From: Betaproteobacteria bacterium
Lineage (GTDB): Bacteria; Pseudomonadota; Gammaproteobacteria; Burkholderiales; Casimicrobiaceae
DNA: 64,000 bases
Direction: 5' to 3'
Assembly (NCBI GenBank): GCA_029884335.1
Contig: JAOUIA010000012.1
Coordinates: 1 to 64,000 of the forward strand
Below are positions 16,422-24,479 of this stretch, piece after piece. The position numbers were made by a program, and so were the translations under genes. Under the pieces are notes generated by a model. It ran no database searches and was not told the DNA's origin. It saw only the letters and a list, made by a program, of their open reading frames with translations. Every line of letters starts with the position of its first letter. The stretch's first letter is position 1.

Positions 16422-16874
16422 TCAGCGAGCGTCGGGGCGGCGCGGGATCATCAGCTTGTGCTCGCCGAGCTGGACGACCTCGCCGTTCTGGTTGACGAGC
16501 TCGGAGGGCAGCGTGACGATGCCCCAGCCGGGCCGCTTCGTCGGTCGCATCGAGCCGACGCGGAAGCGCACGTGCAGCGTGTCGCCGATCCTGATGGGCA
16601 GCTTGAAATCCCACGTCCAGCCGAGCGACATGCCGGGCAGAAAGCGGTACTCGGCCTGGCACTTGAGGCCGTCGGCGATGGAGAGCCCGAGCAGGCCGTG
16701 GGCGACGCGCATACCGAAGTGCGACTTCCGCGCATAGTCCTCGTCGACGTGGATCGGCGTGCGGTCACCGGTGAGCTCGGCGTAGGTGTCGATCATCGCC
16801 CCGGTGACAGTGACGGACGGCGTGACCGCCTCGTCGCCGACCCTGGCATCGTCCCAGTACTTTTCGATGGTCAT
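16422..16874 (-). CDS. MaoC-like (R)-hydratase domain protein
   Basis: 150 residues, single hot-dog domain. The hydratase motif is visible as 'YAELTGDRTPIHVDEDYARKSHFGMRVAHGLL', with Asp and His in the family positions, then 'LPIRIGDTLHVRFRV'. Such proteins hydrate enoyl-CoA or dehydrate hydroxyacyl-CoA stereospecifically. Lies between the VOC gene and the CoA-transferase gene, so it probably acts on the CoA ester made by the latter. Confidence 0.9.
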   Translation of the reverse strand: MTIEKYWDDARVGDEAVTPSVTVTGAMIDTYAELTGDRTPIHVDEDYARKSHFGMRVAHGLLGLSIADGLKCQAEYRFLPGMSLGWTWDFKLPIRIGDTLHVRFRVGSMRPTKRPGWGIVTLPSELVNQNGEVVQLGEHKLMIPRRPDAR

Positions 16875-16888
16875 CGTCGTTCTTCCGT

Positions 16889-17278
16889 TCACTTGCGGGG
16901 ATCGATGGCCAGCGCGCGCGCCACCGCGTCGCCCTTGGCCTGGATCACTTCGACGCACAGCCCGTCGGGCAACTCGAGCCAGTTGCGTCCCTGCGGCAGG
17001 GCCTTCACCCCGTCCCAGGCACAGGCGCGCTCCAACACGGCCTCGAGATCCTCGGTCATCACGCCGAGGTGTGCGAGCCGCCCCTCGGGACCGGCGAACG
17101 ACGGGTCCGACATGAGCTGCATGCCGCCGAGCGTCCACAGCTGTCGCGGCGCATCCGCGCTGCCCTCGATCTCGCGCACGGTCATGCCCAGCACCTCGCG
17201 GAAGAAGCGGACGTGCCAGTGGATGTCCTTCACCCGCACGGCGACGTGCTCGACGTAGGAGCGCGGCGCGGCGGTCAC
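16889..17278 (-). CDS. VOC-family (glyoxalase/dioxygenase-like) protein
   Basis: 129 residues, one VOC domain of two beta-alpha-beta-beta-beta modules: 'YVEHVAVRVKDIHWHVRFFREVLGM' and 'RLAHLGVMTEDLEAVLERA' ending 'PDGLCVEVIQAKG'. Candidate metal ligands are the His in EHVAV, the His in AHLGV and the Glu in CVEVI. Small VOC proteins act as epimerases, isomerases or dioxygenases; no specific reaction can be given. The GTG at 17278 overlaps the PanE-like stop as GTGA. Confidence 0.82.
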   Translation of the reverse strand: MTAAPRSYVEHVAVRVKDIHWHVRFFREVLGMTVREIEGSADAPRQLWTLGGMQLMSDPSFAGPEGRLAHLGVMTEDLEAVLERACAWDGVKALPQGRNWLELPDGLCVEVIQAKGDAVARALAIDPRK

Positions 17279-18231
17279 GTCGACGCTCCCGGCAGCTTCT
17301 TGCCCTGCCCGGCTTGCCCGCGCTCGACGCCCTTGATGCAGGCGACCAGCGTCGCGTTGACCGGCGTGGCCACGCCGCAACGCGCGCCGGCGCGCACGAC
17401 CGCGCCATTGATGAAGTCGATCTCGGTGGGCAGGCTTTTTTCGAGGCTCTGCAGCATCGACGTCTTGAATTCAGGCGGCAATCCTTCCTTCGCGAGCAGC
17501 CACGCATCCTTCGGATTCGCGCTGGTCAGCGGAATACCGAGCGCCTTCGCGCAGTCGATCGCCTCCCGGATCGCCGCGAGCGCGGTCGCTTCGACTTCGG
17601 GAACGGCATAGAGGTCGCCGTAGGTCAGGCGCGTGATGCCGGCGAGCGCACCCGTGCCCACGTTGATCAGCAGCTTGTCCCACATCGTGCCGAGGATGTT
17701 GGGGCTGACCGTCGTCGCCACGCCCGCCGCCGACAGCGCCGCTGCGATCCGCTGCGCGCGCGGGCTCTCGTGCCCGTCCAGCTCGCCGATGATCGTGTGC
17801 TTCCCCTTCACGCCGGCGATCACGTGGCCCGGCCCCAGCACCACGCCGCCCGTGTACGTCTTGCCCGCCATCACGCGCCCGCGCCCGAGCACCTCGATCA
17901 GGATGTCCTCGTGGCCGAGCCCGTTCTGCAGCGACATCGCGACGGTGTCGGGACCGACGAGGCTACGCGCGGCCTCCATCGCCGCGCGCGTGTGGTACGA
18001 CTTGACCAGCACGATGACGAGGTCGACCGCGCCGAGGTCCTCGGCCGAGGTCTGCGCGCGAACGCGCACCGTGCGGTCGACGCCGCCCTCGCGCAACGAC
18101 AGCCCTTTCGTGTTGATGGCTTCGACGTGCGCGGGCCAGGCGTCGACCAGCACGACGTCGTGGCCGCCTTCGGCGAGCGTCCCGCCGATCGCGCTGCCGA
18201 GCGCGCCGGCACCGAGCATGCAGATCCTCAT
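17275..18231 (-). CDS. Ketopantoate reductase family protein (PanE/ApbA-like)
   Basis: 318 residues. NADPH motif GAGALGSAIGG at residues 7-17, 'VLVKSYHTRAAMEAA', and the C-terminal helical domain with 'MWDKLLINVGTGALAGITRLTYGDL' (the Lys and Asn of the family active site) and 'ANPKDAW'. Ketopantoate reductases reduce 2-keto acids with a branched hydroxyl group; paralogues in catabolic operons reduce other keto acids. It is the first gene of the long operon, and panE for CoA synthesis would not normally sit there. The 226 bp upstream hold no gene; I see no convincing promoter motif. Confidence 0.85.
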   Translation of the reverse strand: MRICMLGAGALGSAIGGTLAEGGHDVVLVDAWPAHVEAINTKGLSLREGGVDRTVRVRAQTSAEDLGAVDLVIVLVKSYHTRAAMEAARSLVGPDTVAMSLQNGLGHEDILIEVLGRGRVMAGKTYTGGVVLGPGHVIAGVKGKHTIIGELDGHESPRAQRIAAALSAAGVATTVSPNILGTMWDKLLINVGTGALAGITRLTYGDLYAVPEVEATALAAIREAIDCAKALGIPLTSANPKDAWLLAKEGLPPEFKTSMLQSLEKSLPTEIDFINGAVVRAGARCGVATPVNATLVACIKGVERGQAGQGKKLPGAST

Positions 18232-18457
18232 CCTGGTGTCCTTGCGAGGAGGGCCGGGGGCCCGGAGTGGCGCTTCGCGTTCATCGGCGCCAAGCCTAGC
18301 GACCGCAGGCGCCTCTTGTCCATGCAATGGATTGAACTTTCAGCGTTGCACATCGCAATGCGGCGCGCGCGCCATCCCCAGGACGCCGGCCGCCACTGGC
18401 TGCGCGCCGCGCGCGCGTCGCTGTCCGCGGCCGCGCACGCCCGCCGCCCGGCGCCGG

Positions 18458-19207
18458 TCAGGCGGTGCGTTTCTCGCCGCCGTGCGTCGCGTGCCCGCCG
18501 AGGAACAGCCTGTTGAGGTCGGGGACGCCGAGCAGCTCGGCGGCGGGGCGGTCGAGCGCGAGCCGCCCCATCTCGAGCACCAGCGCGCGGTCGGCATACT
18601 TGAGCGCCGTGCGCACGTTCTGCTCGACCATGAGGATCGTCGTGCCGCCGTCGGCGAGCTGGCGCAGCAGCGTCATCACGTCGCGCACCAGCACCGGCGA
18701 CAGCCCGATCGAGGGCTCGTCGATCAGCAGCACGCGCGGGCGCAGCAGGAGCGCCCGCCCGATCTCGAGCTGCTTCTGCTCGCCGCCGGACATCGTCGAG
18801 GCCTGGTTGTCGATGCGCTGGCGGATGCGCGGGAAGCGCTCCAGCACCTCCTCGATGCGCGCCGGCAGTTCGCCGCGCGGGAGCGTGATGCCGCCGAGCT
18901 CGAGGTTGTGCCGCACGGAAAGCGACGGGAACAGGTTGCGCCCCTGCGGCACGAACGCGATGCCTTCGGCCAGGAGCGAGCGCGGCGTGCGCCCGTTGAT
19001 GCGCTCGCCCCGGAAGCGCACCTCGCCTGCACGCGGCACCAGGATGCCGAAGAGCGTCTTGAGCACCGTCGACTTGCCGGCGCCGTTGGGCCCGATCAGC
19101 AGCGTGATCTCGCGTTCGCGCGCGTCGAGCGTCGTCTCGTTGAGGATCGTGAGGCTGGGCGAGTAGCCGGCCACGACCTTGTCGAACTCGATGATCGGCG
19201 CACTCAT
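18458..19207 (-). CDS. livF: Branched-chain amino acid-type ABC transporter ATPase (LivF)
   Basis: 249 residues. Walker A GPNGAGKST, Q-loop 'AFVPQGRNLFPSLSVRHNLELG' (hallmark of LivF), signature MSGGEQKQLEIGRAL, Walker B LLIDEPSIGLSP and the switch His region 'ILMVEQNVRTAL'. It is the second ATPase of a Liv/HAAT importer. It follows livG with a 1-bp gap and ends the livHMGF operon. Members of this family import amino acids, but also aromatic acids, amides or other carboxylates. Confidence 0.94.
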   Translation of the reverse strand: MSAPIIEFDKVVAGYSPSLTILNETTLDAREREITLLIGPNGAGKSTVLKTLFGILVPRAGEVRFRGERINGRTPRSLLAEGIAFVPQGRNLFPSLSVRHNLELGGITLPRGELPARIEEVLERFPRIRQRIDNQASTMSGGEQKQLEIGRALLLRPRVLLIDEPSIGLSPVLVRDVMTLLRQLADGGTTILMVEQNVRTALKYADRALVLEMGRLALDRPAAELLGVPDLNRLFLGGHATHGGEKRTA

Positions 19208-19208
19208 C

Positions 19209-19961
19209 TCAATTGCCCAAATACGCTTCGAGGACGGCGCGGTTCGCCTGCACCTCGGCGGGCACGCCCTCGGCGAGCACCTTGCCCTCGACCATGCAGA
19301 TGACGTGCGGGCAGAGCTTCATGATGAAGTCCATGTTGTGCTCGATCACCACGAAGCTGCCGCCCTGCGTGCGGTTGAGCGTCACCAGCAGCTCGCGCAG
19401 CTCTTCGACGAGGCTCGGGTTGACGCCCGCGCACGGCTCGTCGAGCAGCACGAGCCGCGGCGCGGGCATGAACGCCATCGCGATGTCGATGAGCTTCTGC
19501 TGGCCGTAGGAGAGCGTCCCGGCCTTGAGGTCGGCGACGTGCCCGAGGCGGAAGAGCTCGATCATCTCGTCGGCGCGCCGGCCCACGCCCGCGTCCGGCG
19601 CGGCGAACATGCGCCGGATCATCGAGCCCTGGAACTCCTGCGCGGCGGCGATCAGGTTGTCGCGCACCGAGAGCTGCCCGAACACCTGCAGCGTCTGGAA
19701 CGTGCGCCCCACGCCGCGCCGGGCCAGCTCGAGCGGCGCCATGCCGGTGACGTCCTCGCCGCGAAAAGCGACCGAGCCTGACGTCGGCCGTATCTGCCCG
19801 AGGATGCTGTTGAAGAGCGTGGTCTTGCCCGACCCGTTCGGGCCGATGACGCCGACGATCTCGCCGGGCGCGAGCGTGAACGTGACGCCGTCGACGGCGC
19901 GGATCGCGCCGTAGTGCTTGACGACGTCGCGGACCTCGAGGAAGCGCTCGGCGGCGCTCAT
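19209..19961 (-). CDS. livG: Branched-chain amino acid-type ABC transporter ATPase (LivG)
   Basis: 250 residues. Walker A GPNGSGKTTLFN, 'RRGVGRTFQTLQVFGQLSVRDNL' typical of LivG, signature LSYGQQKLIDIAMAF, Walker B LVLLDEPCAGVNPSL and 'VVIEHNMDFIMKLC'. The ATG at 19961 overlaps the livM stop as ATGA. Works with LivF on the cytoplasmic side of the LivHM pore. Confidence 0.94.
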   Translation of the reverse strand: MSAAERFLEVRDVVKHYGAIRAVDGVTFTLAPGEIVGVIGPNGSGKTTLFNSILGQIRPTSGSVAFRGEDVTGMAPLELARRGVGRTFQTLQVFGQLSVRDNLIAAAQEFQGSMIRRMFAAPDAGVGRRADEMIELFRLGHVADLKAGTLSYGQQKLIDIAMAFMPAPRLVLLDEPCAGVNPSLVEELRELLVTLNRTQGGSFVVIEHNMDFIMKLCPHVICMVEGKVLAEGVPAEVQANRAVLEAYLGN

Positions 19962-20920
19962 GGCTTGCCCGCCTTGCGCGCGAACCGCTCGGGAATCGAC
20001 AGCAGGCCGCCCGGCAGCCAGACCATCAGCAGCACGACTCCGACGCCGAACACGGCGAGGTACCACACCTGCATGAACTTGAGCCACGGCGCGCTGGAGC
20101 TGCGCAGCAGCTCGGGGACCAGGATGATGACGATCGTGCCGACCACCGGGCCGAAGAAGCGGCCCTGCCCGCCGACGATCACCGCCAGCAGCATCATCAG
20201 CGAGGTGGAGAAGTGGAACGGCCCCGGCTCGATGAACTCGACCAGCGAGGCGAAGTACACGCCGCCCACGCCGGCGCAGGCCGCGCCGATGGCGAACGCG
20301 AGCAGCGTGTACGCGGTGATGTTGATGCCGAGGCTCTCGGCGCGGATCGGGTTGTCGCGCAGCGCCGCGAACGCGCGTCCCCAGGGCGAGCGCAGCAGCC
20401 ACCACAGCAGGGCGCCGAGCGCGACGAGCGACCCCAGCGTGAACCAGTAGTAGGCGACGTGGCCGTTGAGGTCGACGCCGAGGATCGTCGGCCGGGGAAT
20501 CGCCGAGATGCCGTAGGTGCCGCCGGTGATCTTCTCCTCGTTGCGCATCACGAGGTAGACGAGCACGTTGAAGCCGAGCGTGGCGAAGGCGAGGTAGTGG
20601 TGCTGCACGCGCAGCGCCGGGAAGCCCAGCGCGAGGCCCACGAGGAAGCACACCACGGCCGCGACCAGCAGCACGAGCAGGAACGGCCAGCCGAGCTTGA
20701 GCAGGATCGCGGCGACGTACGCGCCGATGCCGAAGAACGCCGCCTGGCCCAGCGACATCTGCCCCGCGTAGCCGACCGTCAGGTTGAGGCCGAAGGTCGC
20801 CATCAGGTAGACGGCGTACAGCGAGAGCAGGTAGACGTCGCTGCGCTTGAGGTACAGCGCGGAGGCCGCCAGCGCGAGGATCGCCGCGCCGAGCAGCACG
20901 AGCTTGATCCCCGCCTTCAT
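19958..20920 (-). CDS. livM: Branched-chain amino acid-type ABC transporter permease (LivM)
   Basis: 320 residues, about 9-10 membrane helices. Family markers: 'TFGLNLTVGYAGQMSLGQAAFFGIGAYV', 'RVQHHYLAFATLGF', 'SPWGRAFAALRDNPIRAESLGIN' and 'MMLLAVIVGGQGRFFGPVVG'. Overlaps livH by 4 bp at its start and livG by 4 bp at its end, so the whole cassette is translationally coupled. Confidence 0.94.
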   Translation of the reverse strand: MKAGIKLVLLGAAILALAASALYLKRSDVYLLSLYAVYLMATFGLNLTVGYAGQMSLGQAAFFGIGAYVAAILLKLGWPFLLVLLVAAVVCFLVGLALGFPALRVQHHYLAFATLGFNVLVYLVMRNEEKITGGTYGISAIPRPTILGVDLNGHVAYYWFTLGSLVALGALLWWLLRSPWGRAFAALRDNPIRAESLGINITAYTLLAFAIGAACAGVGGVYFASLVEFIEPGPFHFSTSLMMLLAVIVGGQGRFFGPVVGTIVIILVPELLRSSSAPWLKFMQVWYLAVFGVGVVLLMVWLPGGLLSIPERFARKAGKP

Positions 20921-21792
20921 ACCTTGCGCTCCTCGACCTTGCCGAGCAGCCCCTCCGGACGCACGAGGATGACGCCGAGGAACAGCATCAGCGCCACCCC
21001 CTCCTTGTACGCGGGCGAGACGTAGAAGCCCACCAGGTTCTCCAGCACGCCGATCAGCACCCCGCCGAGCAGCGCCCCGCGCGTCTGGTTGAAGCCGCCG
21101 ATGATCGCGGCGAGGAACGCCTTGAGGCCGATCGAGTCGCCCATGTCGAACTTGGCGAGGTACGTCGGGGTGATCAGCAAGGCGGCCACGACCGCGAGCA
21201 CGGCGTTGATCAGGAACGTGTAGAGGACCATGCGCTTCACGTCGATGCCGAGCACGCGCGCGGCCTCGGTGTTCTGCGCGACTGCCTGCATCGCCCGTCC
21301 GGTCACCGTGCGCGTGACGAAGGTCTGCAAGGCGATGACGATGATGCCGGCGACGAGCAGGGTGCCGACGTCGGCCCAGGAGACGTTGATGCCCGCGATC
21401 CGGAAAACGCCGCCGGGGAAAGGGCTGCCGAACTGGTGCGCCTCCGCGCTGTAGCCGGCGCGGACCGTCGTCTTCAGGAACGTCGACAGCCCCAGCGTGG
21501 CGATCACCAGCGGGATGACGCCGTGGCGGATCAGCGGGTCGACGATCAACCGCTTGAAGCCCCAGCCCAGCACGATCATCGCCGCGGCGCAGGCCGCGAG
21601 GACGCCGAGCCACAGCGGCATGCCGGCGAGCACGCAGAAGAGCATCGCGAACGCCGGCAGCATCACGAACTCGCCCTGCGCGAAGTTGATCGTCCCCGAC
21701 GCCTGCCACAGCAGCGTGAAGCCGAGCGCGGCAAGCGAGTAGATGGCGCCGGTCGCCACCCCCGACACCACGAGCTGGACGAGCTCTCCCAT
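20917..21792 (-). CDS. livH: Branched-chain amino acid-type ABC transporter permease (LivH)
   Basis: 291 residues, about 8 membrane helices. Markers: 'GVATGAIYSLAALGFTLLWQASGTINFAQGEF', 'GRAMQAVAQNTEAARVLGIDV' and 'GLKAFLAAIIGGFNQTRGALLGG'. It is the first gene of livHMGF; the matching binding protein gene (livK) is not adjacent but lies 1.4 kb away at 23231-24376 between two aroE-like genes. Divergent from the glcG-like gene with an 89-bp gap that must hold both promoters. Confidence 0.94.
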   Translation of the reverse strand: MGELVQLVVSGVATGAIYSLAALGFTLLWQASGTINFAQGEFVMLPAFAMLFCVLAGMPLWLGVLAACAAAMIVLGWGFKRLIVDPLIRHGVIPLVIATLGLSTFLKTTVRAGYSAEAHQFGSPFPGGVFRIAGINVSWADVGTLLVAGIIVIALQTFVTRTVTGRAMQAVAQNTEAARVLGIDVKRMVLYTFLINAVLAVVAALLITPTYLAKFDMGDSIGLKAFLAAIIGGFNQTRGALLGGVLIGVLENLVGFYVSPAYKEGVALMLFLGVILVRPEGLLGKVEERKV

Positions 21793-21881
21793 CGATCGCC
21801 TCCCCTGCTCGGCTCGTATTAGACTTCGCTGCCCGGGCCGCGCGGCGCGCCCGCGCCACGCCAGTCCAACGGAGCCTCGCG

Positions 21882-22307
21882 ATGAAGACCGTTCCCGTCC
21901 TCGGCCACGCCGAAGCCCTCGCCTGCGTCGACGCGATCCGCGCCGAGCTCGCACGCCGGGGCCAGACCGCGGTGATCGCGGTGGCCGACGCGCACGGCGA
22001 GCTCGTCGTGCTGCTGCGCCTCGACGGCGCGCCGCTCTCGTCGATCGGCGTGGCGTCGAACAAGGCCTACACCGCCGCGCGCATGCAGCGCACCACGCGA
22101 GCGCTCGGACAGCGCATCCGCGACAACGGCACGGACATCGCGTTCTACGGCGATCCGCGCTACGTCGGCTTCGGCGGCGGCATGCCGGTGACGATCGACG
22201 GCGTGGTCGCCGGCAGCGTCGCGGTGAGCGGCCTCACCGACACCGAGGACGAGGAAGTCGCGGCGCTGGGGATCGCCGCGCTGCTGCGACACCGGCAGGG
22301 CGCGTGA
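21882..22307 (+). CDS. GlcG/HbpS family protein (heme-binding-like)
   Basis: 141 residues, the usual size for the GlcG/HbpS (DUF336) family. Characteristic stretches are 'TAVIAVADAHGELVVLLRLDGA', 'SIGVASNKAYTAARMQRTT', and 'YGGxxPV'-like 'GFGGGMPVTIDGVVAGSVAVSG'. Members occur beside glycolate oxidase or catabolic genes and some bind haem; biochemical role is generally unclear. Single gene between the divergent liv operon and the convergent aroE-like gene. No signal peptide, so cytosolic. Confidence 0.85.
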   Translation: MKTVPVLGHAEALACVDAIRAELARRGQTAVIAVADAHGELVVLLRLDGAPLSSIGVASNKAYTAARMQRTTRALGQRIRDNGTDIAFYGDPRYVGFGGGMPVTIDGVVAGSVAVSGLTDTEDEEVAALGIAALLRHRQGA

Positions 22308-22356
22308 GGGGCGGGTCGCGTCCGCTGCGCGCAGTCGCAGCACGTCCCGCCTCGTC

Positions 22357-23223
22357 CTAGAACGTCGCCTCGATCGCCCGGACGAGGTCCGGGCCGATCG
22401 CGGGCATCACGCCGAACCACGCGTGGAATGCCGGGCGCGCCTGGTTCAGCAGCAGCCCCAGCCCGTTCACCGTCGGGTGGCCGCGCTGGCGTGCCGCCGC
22501 GAGCAGCGGCGTCACCGGCGGCGTGTAGATGATGTCGCCGACGACGGCCTCGGCCGGAAGCAGCGCGAGATCGAGGTCGAGCGGGCCCTTCCCCGCCATG
22601 CCGCGGTCGGTCGCGTTCACGAGCAGCGCCGCGCCGGCGAGCACCCCGGCGCGCTCGACCCACGGATGGGCGCGCACCGGCGGGCCGAATTCCTCCGCGA
22701 GCGCGCTCGCCCGCGCGTCGGTGCGGTTGACCAGCCGGATCTCTCGCGCGCCCTGGTCGGCGAGGCTTGCGACGATGGCGCGACCCGCGGCGCCGGCCCC
22801 GACGACGACGATCGGCCCGCTGTCCGGCCGCCAGCCTGGCTTCGTGTCGCGCACGCTCTGGATGAACCCGTTGCCGTCGTTGTTGAAGCCGGCGAGCGAG
22901 CCGTCGGGCCGGACGACGATGGTGTTGACCGCGCCGATCCGCCGCGCGAGCGGGTCGACGTGCTCGACGAACGGCATCACCGCCTGTTTGTGCGGCGTGG
23001 TGACGTTGCAGCCGCGCAGCGAGAGCGCGGACAGGCCGCGCAGCGCGTCGCCCACGCGCTCGGGCGGCACCGGGAACAGCACGTAGCGGCCGGGGATGCC
23101 GTGCTCGCGCAGCCAGAAGTTGTGGATGACCGGCGAGCGCGAGTGCGCGACCGGCCAGCCGAGCAGCCCCGCGACGCCGAACGCGTGCGGGGATGCTCCG
23201 GGCGGAGTCGGGGCGCCCGCCAC
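22357..23223 (-). CDS. Shikimate/quinate dehydrogenase-like protein (AroE paralogue 2)
   Basis: 288 residues from GTG at 23223. Carboxylate-binding serines in AHSRSP (28 and 30), catalytic Lys in NVTTPHK (79), Asn in GAVNT (100), Asp in NNDG (116) where housekeeping AroE has NTDG, and a cofactor motif GAGAAGRA. The C-terminal Gln helix 'LGLLLNQARPAFHAWFG' is intact. It keeps all core catalytic residues but differs at the Thr that contacts substrate (Asn here). NTPH-type motifs and location next to livK suggest a catabolic quinate/shikimate-type dehydrogenase. Start lies 7 bp after the livK stop. Converges on glcG. Confidence 0.87.
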   Translation of the reverse strand: MAGAPTPPGASPHAFGVAGLLGWPVAHSRSPVIHNFWLREHGIPGRYVLFPVPPERVGDALRGLSALSLRGCNVTTPHKQAVMPFVEHVDPLARRIGAVNTIVVRPDGSLAGFNNDGNGFIQSVRDTKPGWRPDSGPIVVVGAGAAGRAIVASLADQGAREIRLVNRTDARASALAEEFGPPVRAHPWVERAGVLAGAALLVNATDRGMAGKGPLDLDLALLPAEAVVGDIIYTPPVTPLLAAARQRGHPTVNGLGLLLNQARPAFHAWFGVMPAIGPDLVRAIEATF

Positions 23224-23230
23224 GGCGCGG

Positions 23231-24376
23231 CTACTTCGCCGCGTTCGGCGGCAGCACGGCGAACACCACCTGCTTGCCGTTCTCCACGCGCGTCATGAAG
23301 CTCTCCCGGTCGACGTCGCCGTTCTGGTCGAAGGCCACGTCCATCAGCACGCCGGGGTGCTCCTTCGCCGAGATCCGCGCGCCCTTCATCGCGGCCGCGA
23401 ACGCCTTGCGGTCGAACTTGCCGACGCGCTCGGTGATCGCCTTGACGACGTAGACGGCCGTGTAGCCCTTGAGCCCGTTGTGGTCGGCCTTGTGCTTCCA
23501 CTCCTTCTGGAACTTCTCGTCGAACGCCTTCACGCTGGGGATCGGCGCGTCCGCGGTGAGGCCGACGTGCGCGATGGCGCCGTTGGCCGCCTCGCCGGCG
23601 AGCTCGATCACCTTCTGTCCGGTGAGCGTCGTCTCGCCGATCATCGGCTTGTCGTAACCCTGCTTGCGCAGCTCGCGCAGCGCGCGCGCCGACTCCTCCT
23701 CGTTCACGTAGAGGAACAGCGCGTCGGCGTTGGCCTGCTTGGCGCGCAGCACGGGCCCGGAGAAGTCGACCTGACCCTGGTCGGTGGAGATGTCGGCGAC
23801 GACCTTGATGCCGGCGGCGTCGAGCGACTTCATCATGACGTCGCGGCCGCCCTTGCCGAAGTCGTTGTTCACCCAGATCATCGCGATCGTCTTCGCCTTC
23901 ACGTTGTCCTTGAGGTAGCGCGCCACCTTGGGCATCGCGTTGGCCTGCGTGAACGACGTGCGGAAGATGTACGGGTTGCCCTGCATCGTGATCGCCGCGG
24001 CCTCGCCGCCGGTGAAGTTCGGCACCTCGGCGCGGCGCGTCTCCAGCATGGACACCAGCACCGAGCCCGAGAACACCGGCCCGAGCACGACGTAGGCGTC
24101 GTCGTCGATCGCCTTCTGCGCGAGCGCCTTGGCGATCTGCGGCTGCGACTGGGTGTCGCTGCTCGTGTAGTCGATCTTGCGGCCGAGGATGCCGCCGGCC
24201 GCGTTGATCTCCTTGACGGCGAGCTTCGCGCCTTCGTCGAAGTTCGTGCCCGACGTCGTGCCCGGCCCGGACAGCTCGACCAGGCCCGCGATCTTGACGC
24301 TGCCCTGCGCGGCGGCCAGCGCCGGCGCGCACAGCATGGCGAGCGCAAGCGCCCCCCTTCTCCATCCCTTGATCAT
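23231..24376 (-). CDS. ABC transporter substrate-binding protein (LivK-like)
   Basis: 381 residues, with a signal peptide (MIKGWRRGALALAMLCAPAL, cleaved after AAAQG). The mature part is Peripla_BP_6-like: 'VKIAGLVELSGPGTTSGTNFDEGAKLAVKEINAAGGILG', 'LGPVFSGSVLVSM', 'YIFRTSFTQANAMPKVARYL' and 'ALFLYVNEEESARALRELRKQGY'. It is the probable receptor for LivHMGF. ATG at 24376 has GAGGAGGA 6 nt upstream. Placement between two aroE-like genes links the imported solute to AroE-type oxidation (inference). Confidence 0.92.
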   Translation of the reverse strand: MIKGWRRGALALAMLCAPALAAAQGSVKIAGLVELSGPGTTSGTNFDEGAKLAVKEINAAGGILGRKIDYTSSDTQSQPQIAKALAQKAIDDDAYVVLGPVFSGSVLVSMLETRRAEVPNFTGGEAAAITMQGNPYIFRTSFTQANAMPKVARYLKDNVKAKTIAMIWVNNDFGKGGRDVMMKSLDAAGIKVVADISTDQGQVDFSGPVLRAKQANADALFLYVNEEESARALRELRKQGYDKPMIGETTLTGQKVIELAGEAANGAIAHVGLTADAPIPSVKAFDEKFQKEWKHKADHNGLKGYTAVYVVKAITERVGKFDRKAFAAAMKGARISAKEHPGVLMDVAFDQNGDVDRESFMTRVENGKQVVFAVLPPNAAK

Positions 24377-24459
24377 CTGCTCCTCCTCGATTGCGCTGCT
24401 CCGCCGTGCCCCGGCGCCGGGTGTCGGTTTGCCGACCGATCTGGAAACCGCGAAGCGTA

Positions 24460-24474
24460 CCGCCCAACGGGCGG
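24460..24474. terminator. Small hairpin downstream of the divergent aroE-like gene
   Basis: CCGCCC (24460-24465) and GGGCGG (24469-24474) enclose an AAC triloop, six bases after the stop codon at 24480. No T-run follows on the minus strand. Possibly an attenuator or mRNA-stabilising hairpin between aroE paralogue 3 and livK. Confidence 0.3.
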
Positions 24475-24479
24475 CCGCG

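Noticed and set aside
17275-18231. Housekeeping panE
   Set aside because: It heads a catabolic operon with no panB/C nearby, so I give only the family name.
18232-18457. A small gene or promoter between panE-like and livF
   Set aside because: No reading frame with coding character or convincing -35/-10 pair was seen; it is simply an intergenic region.
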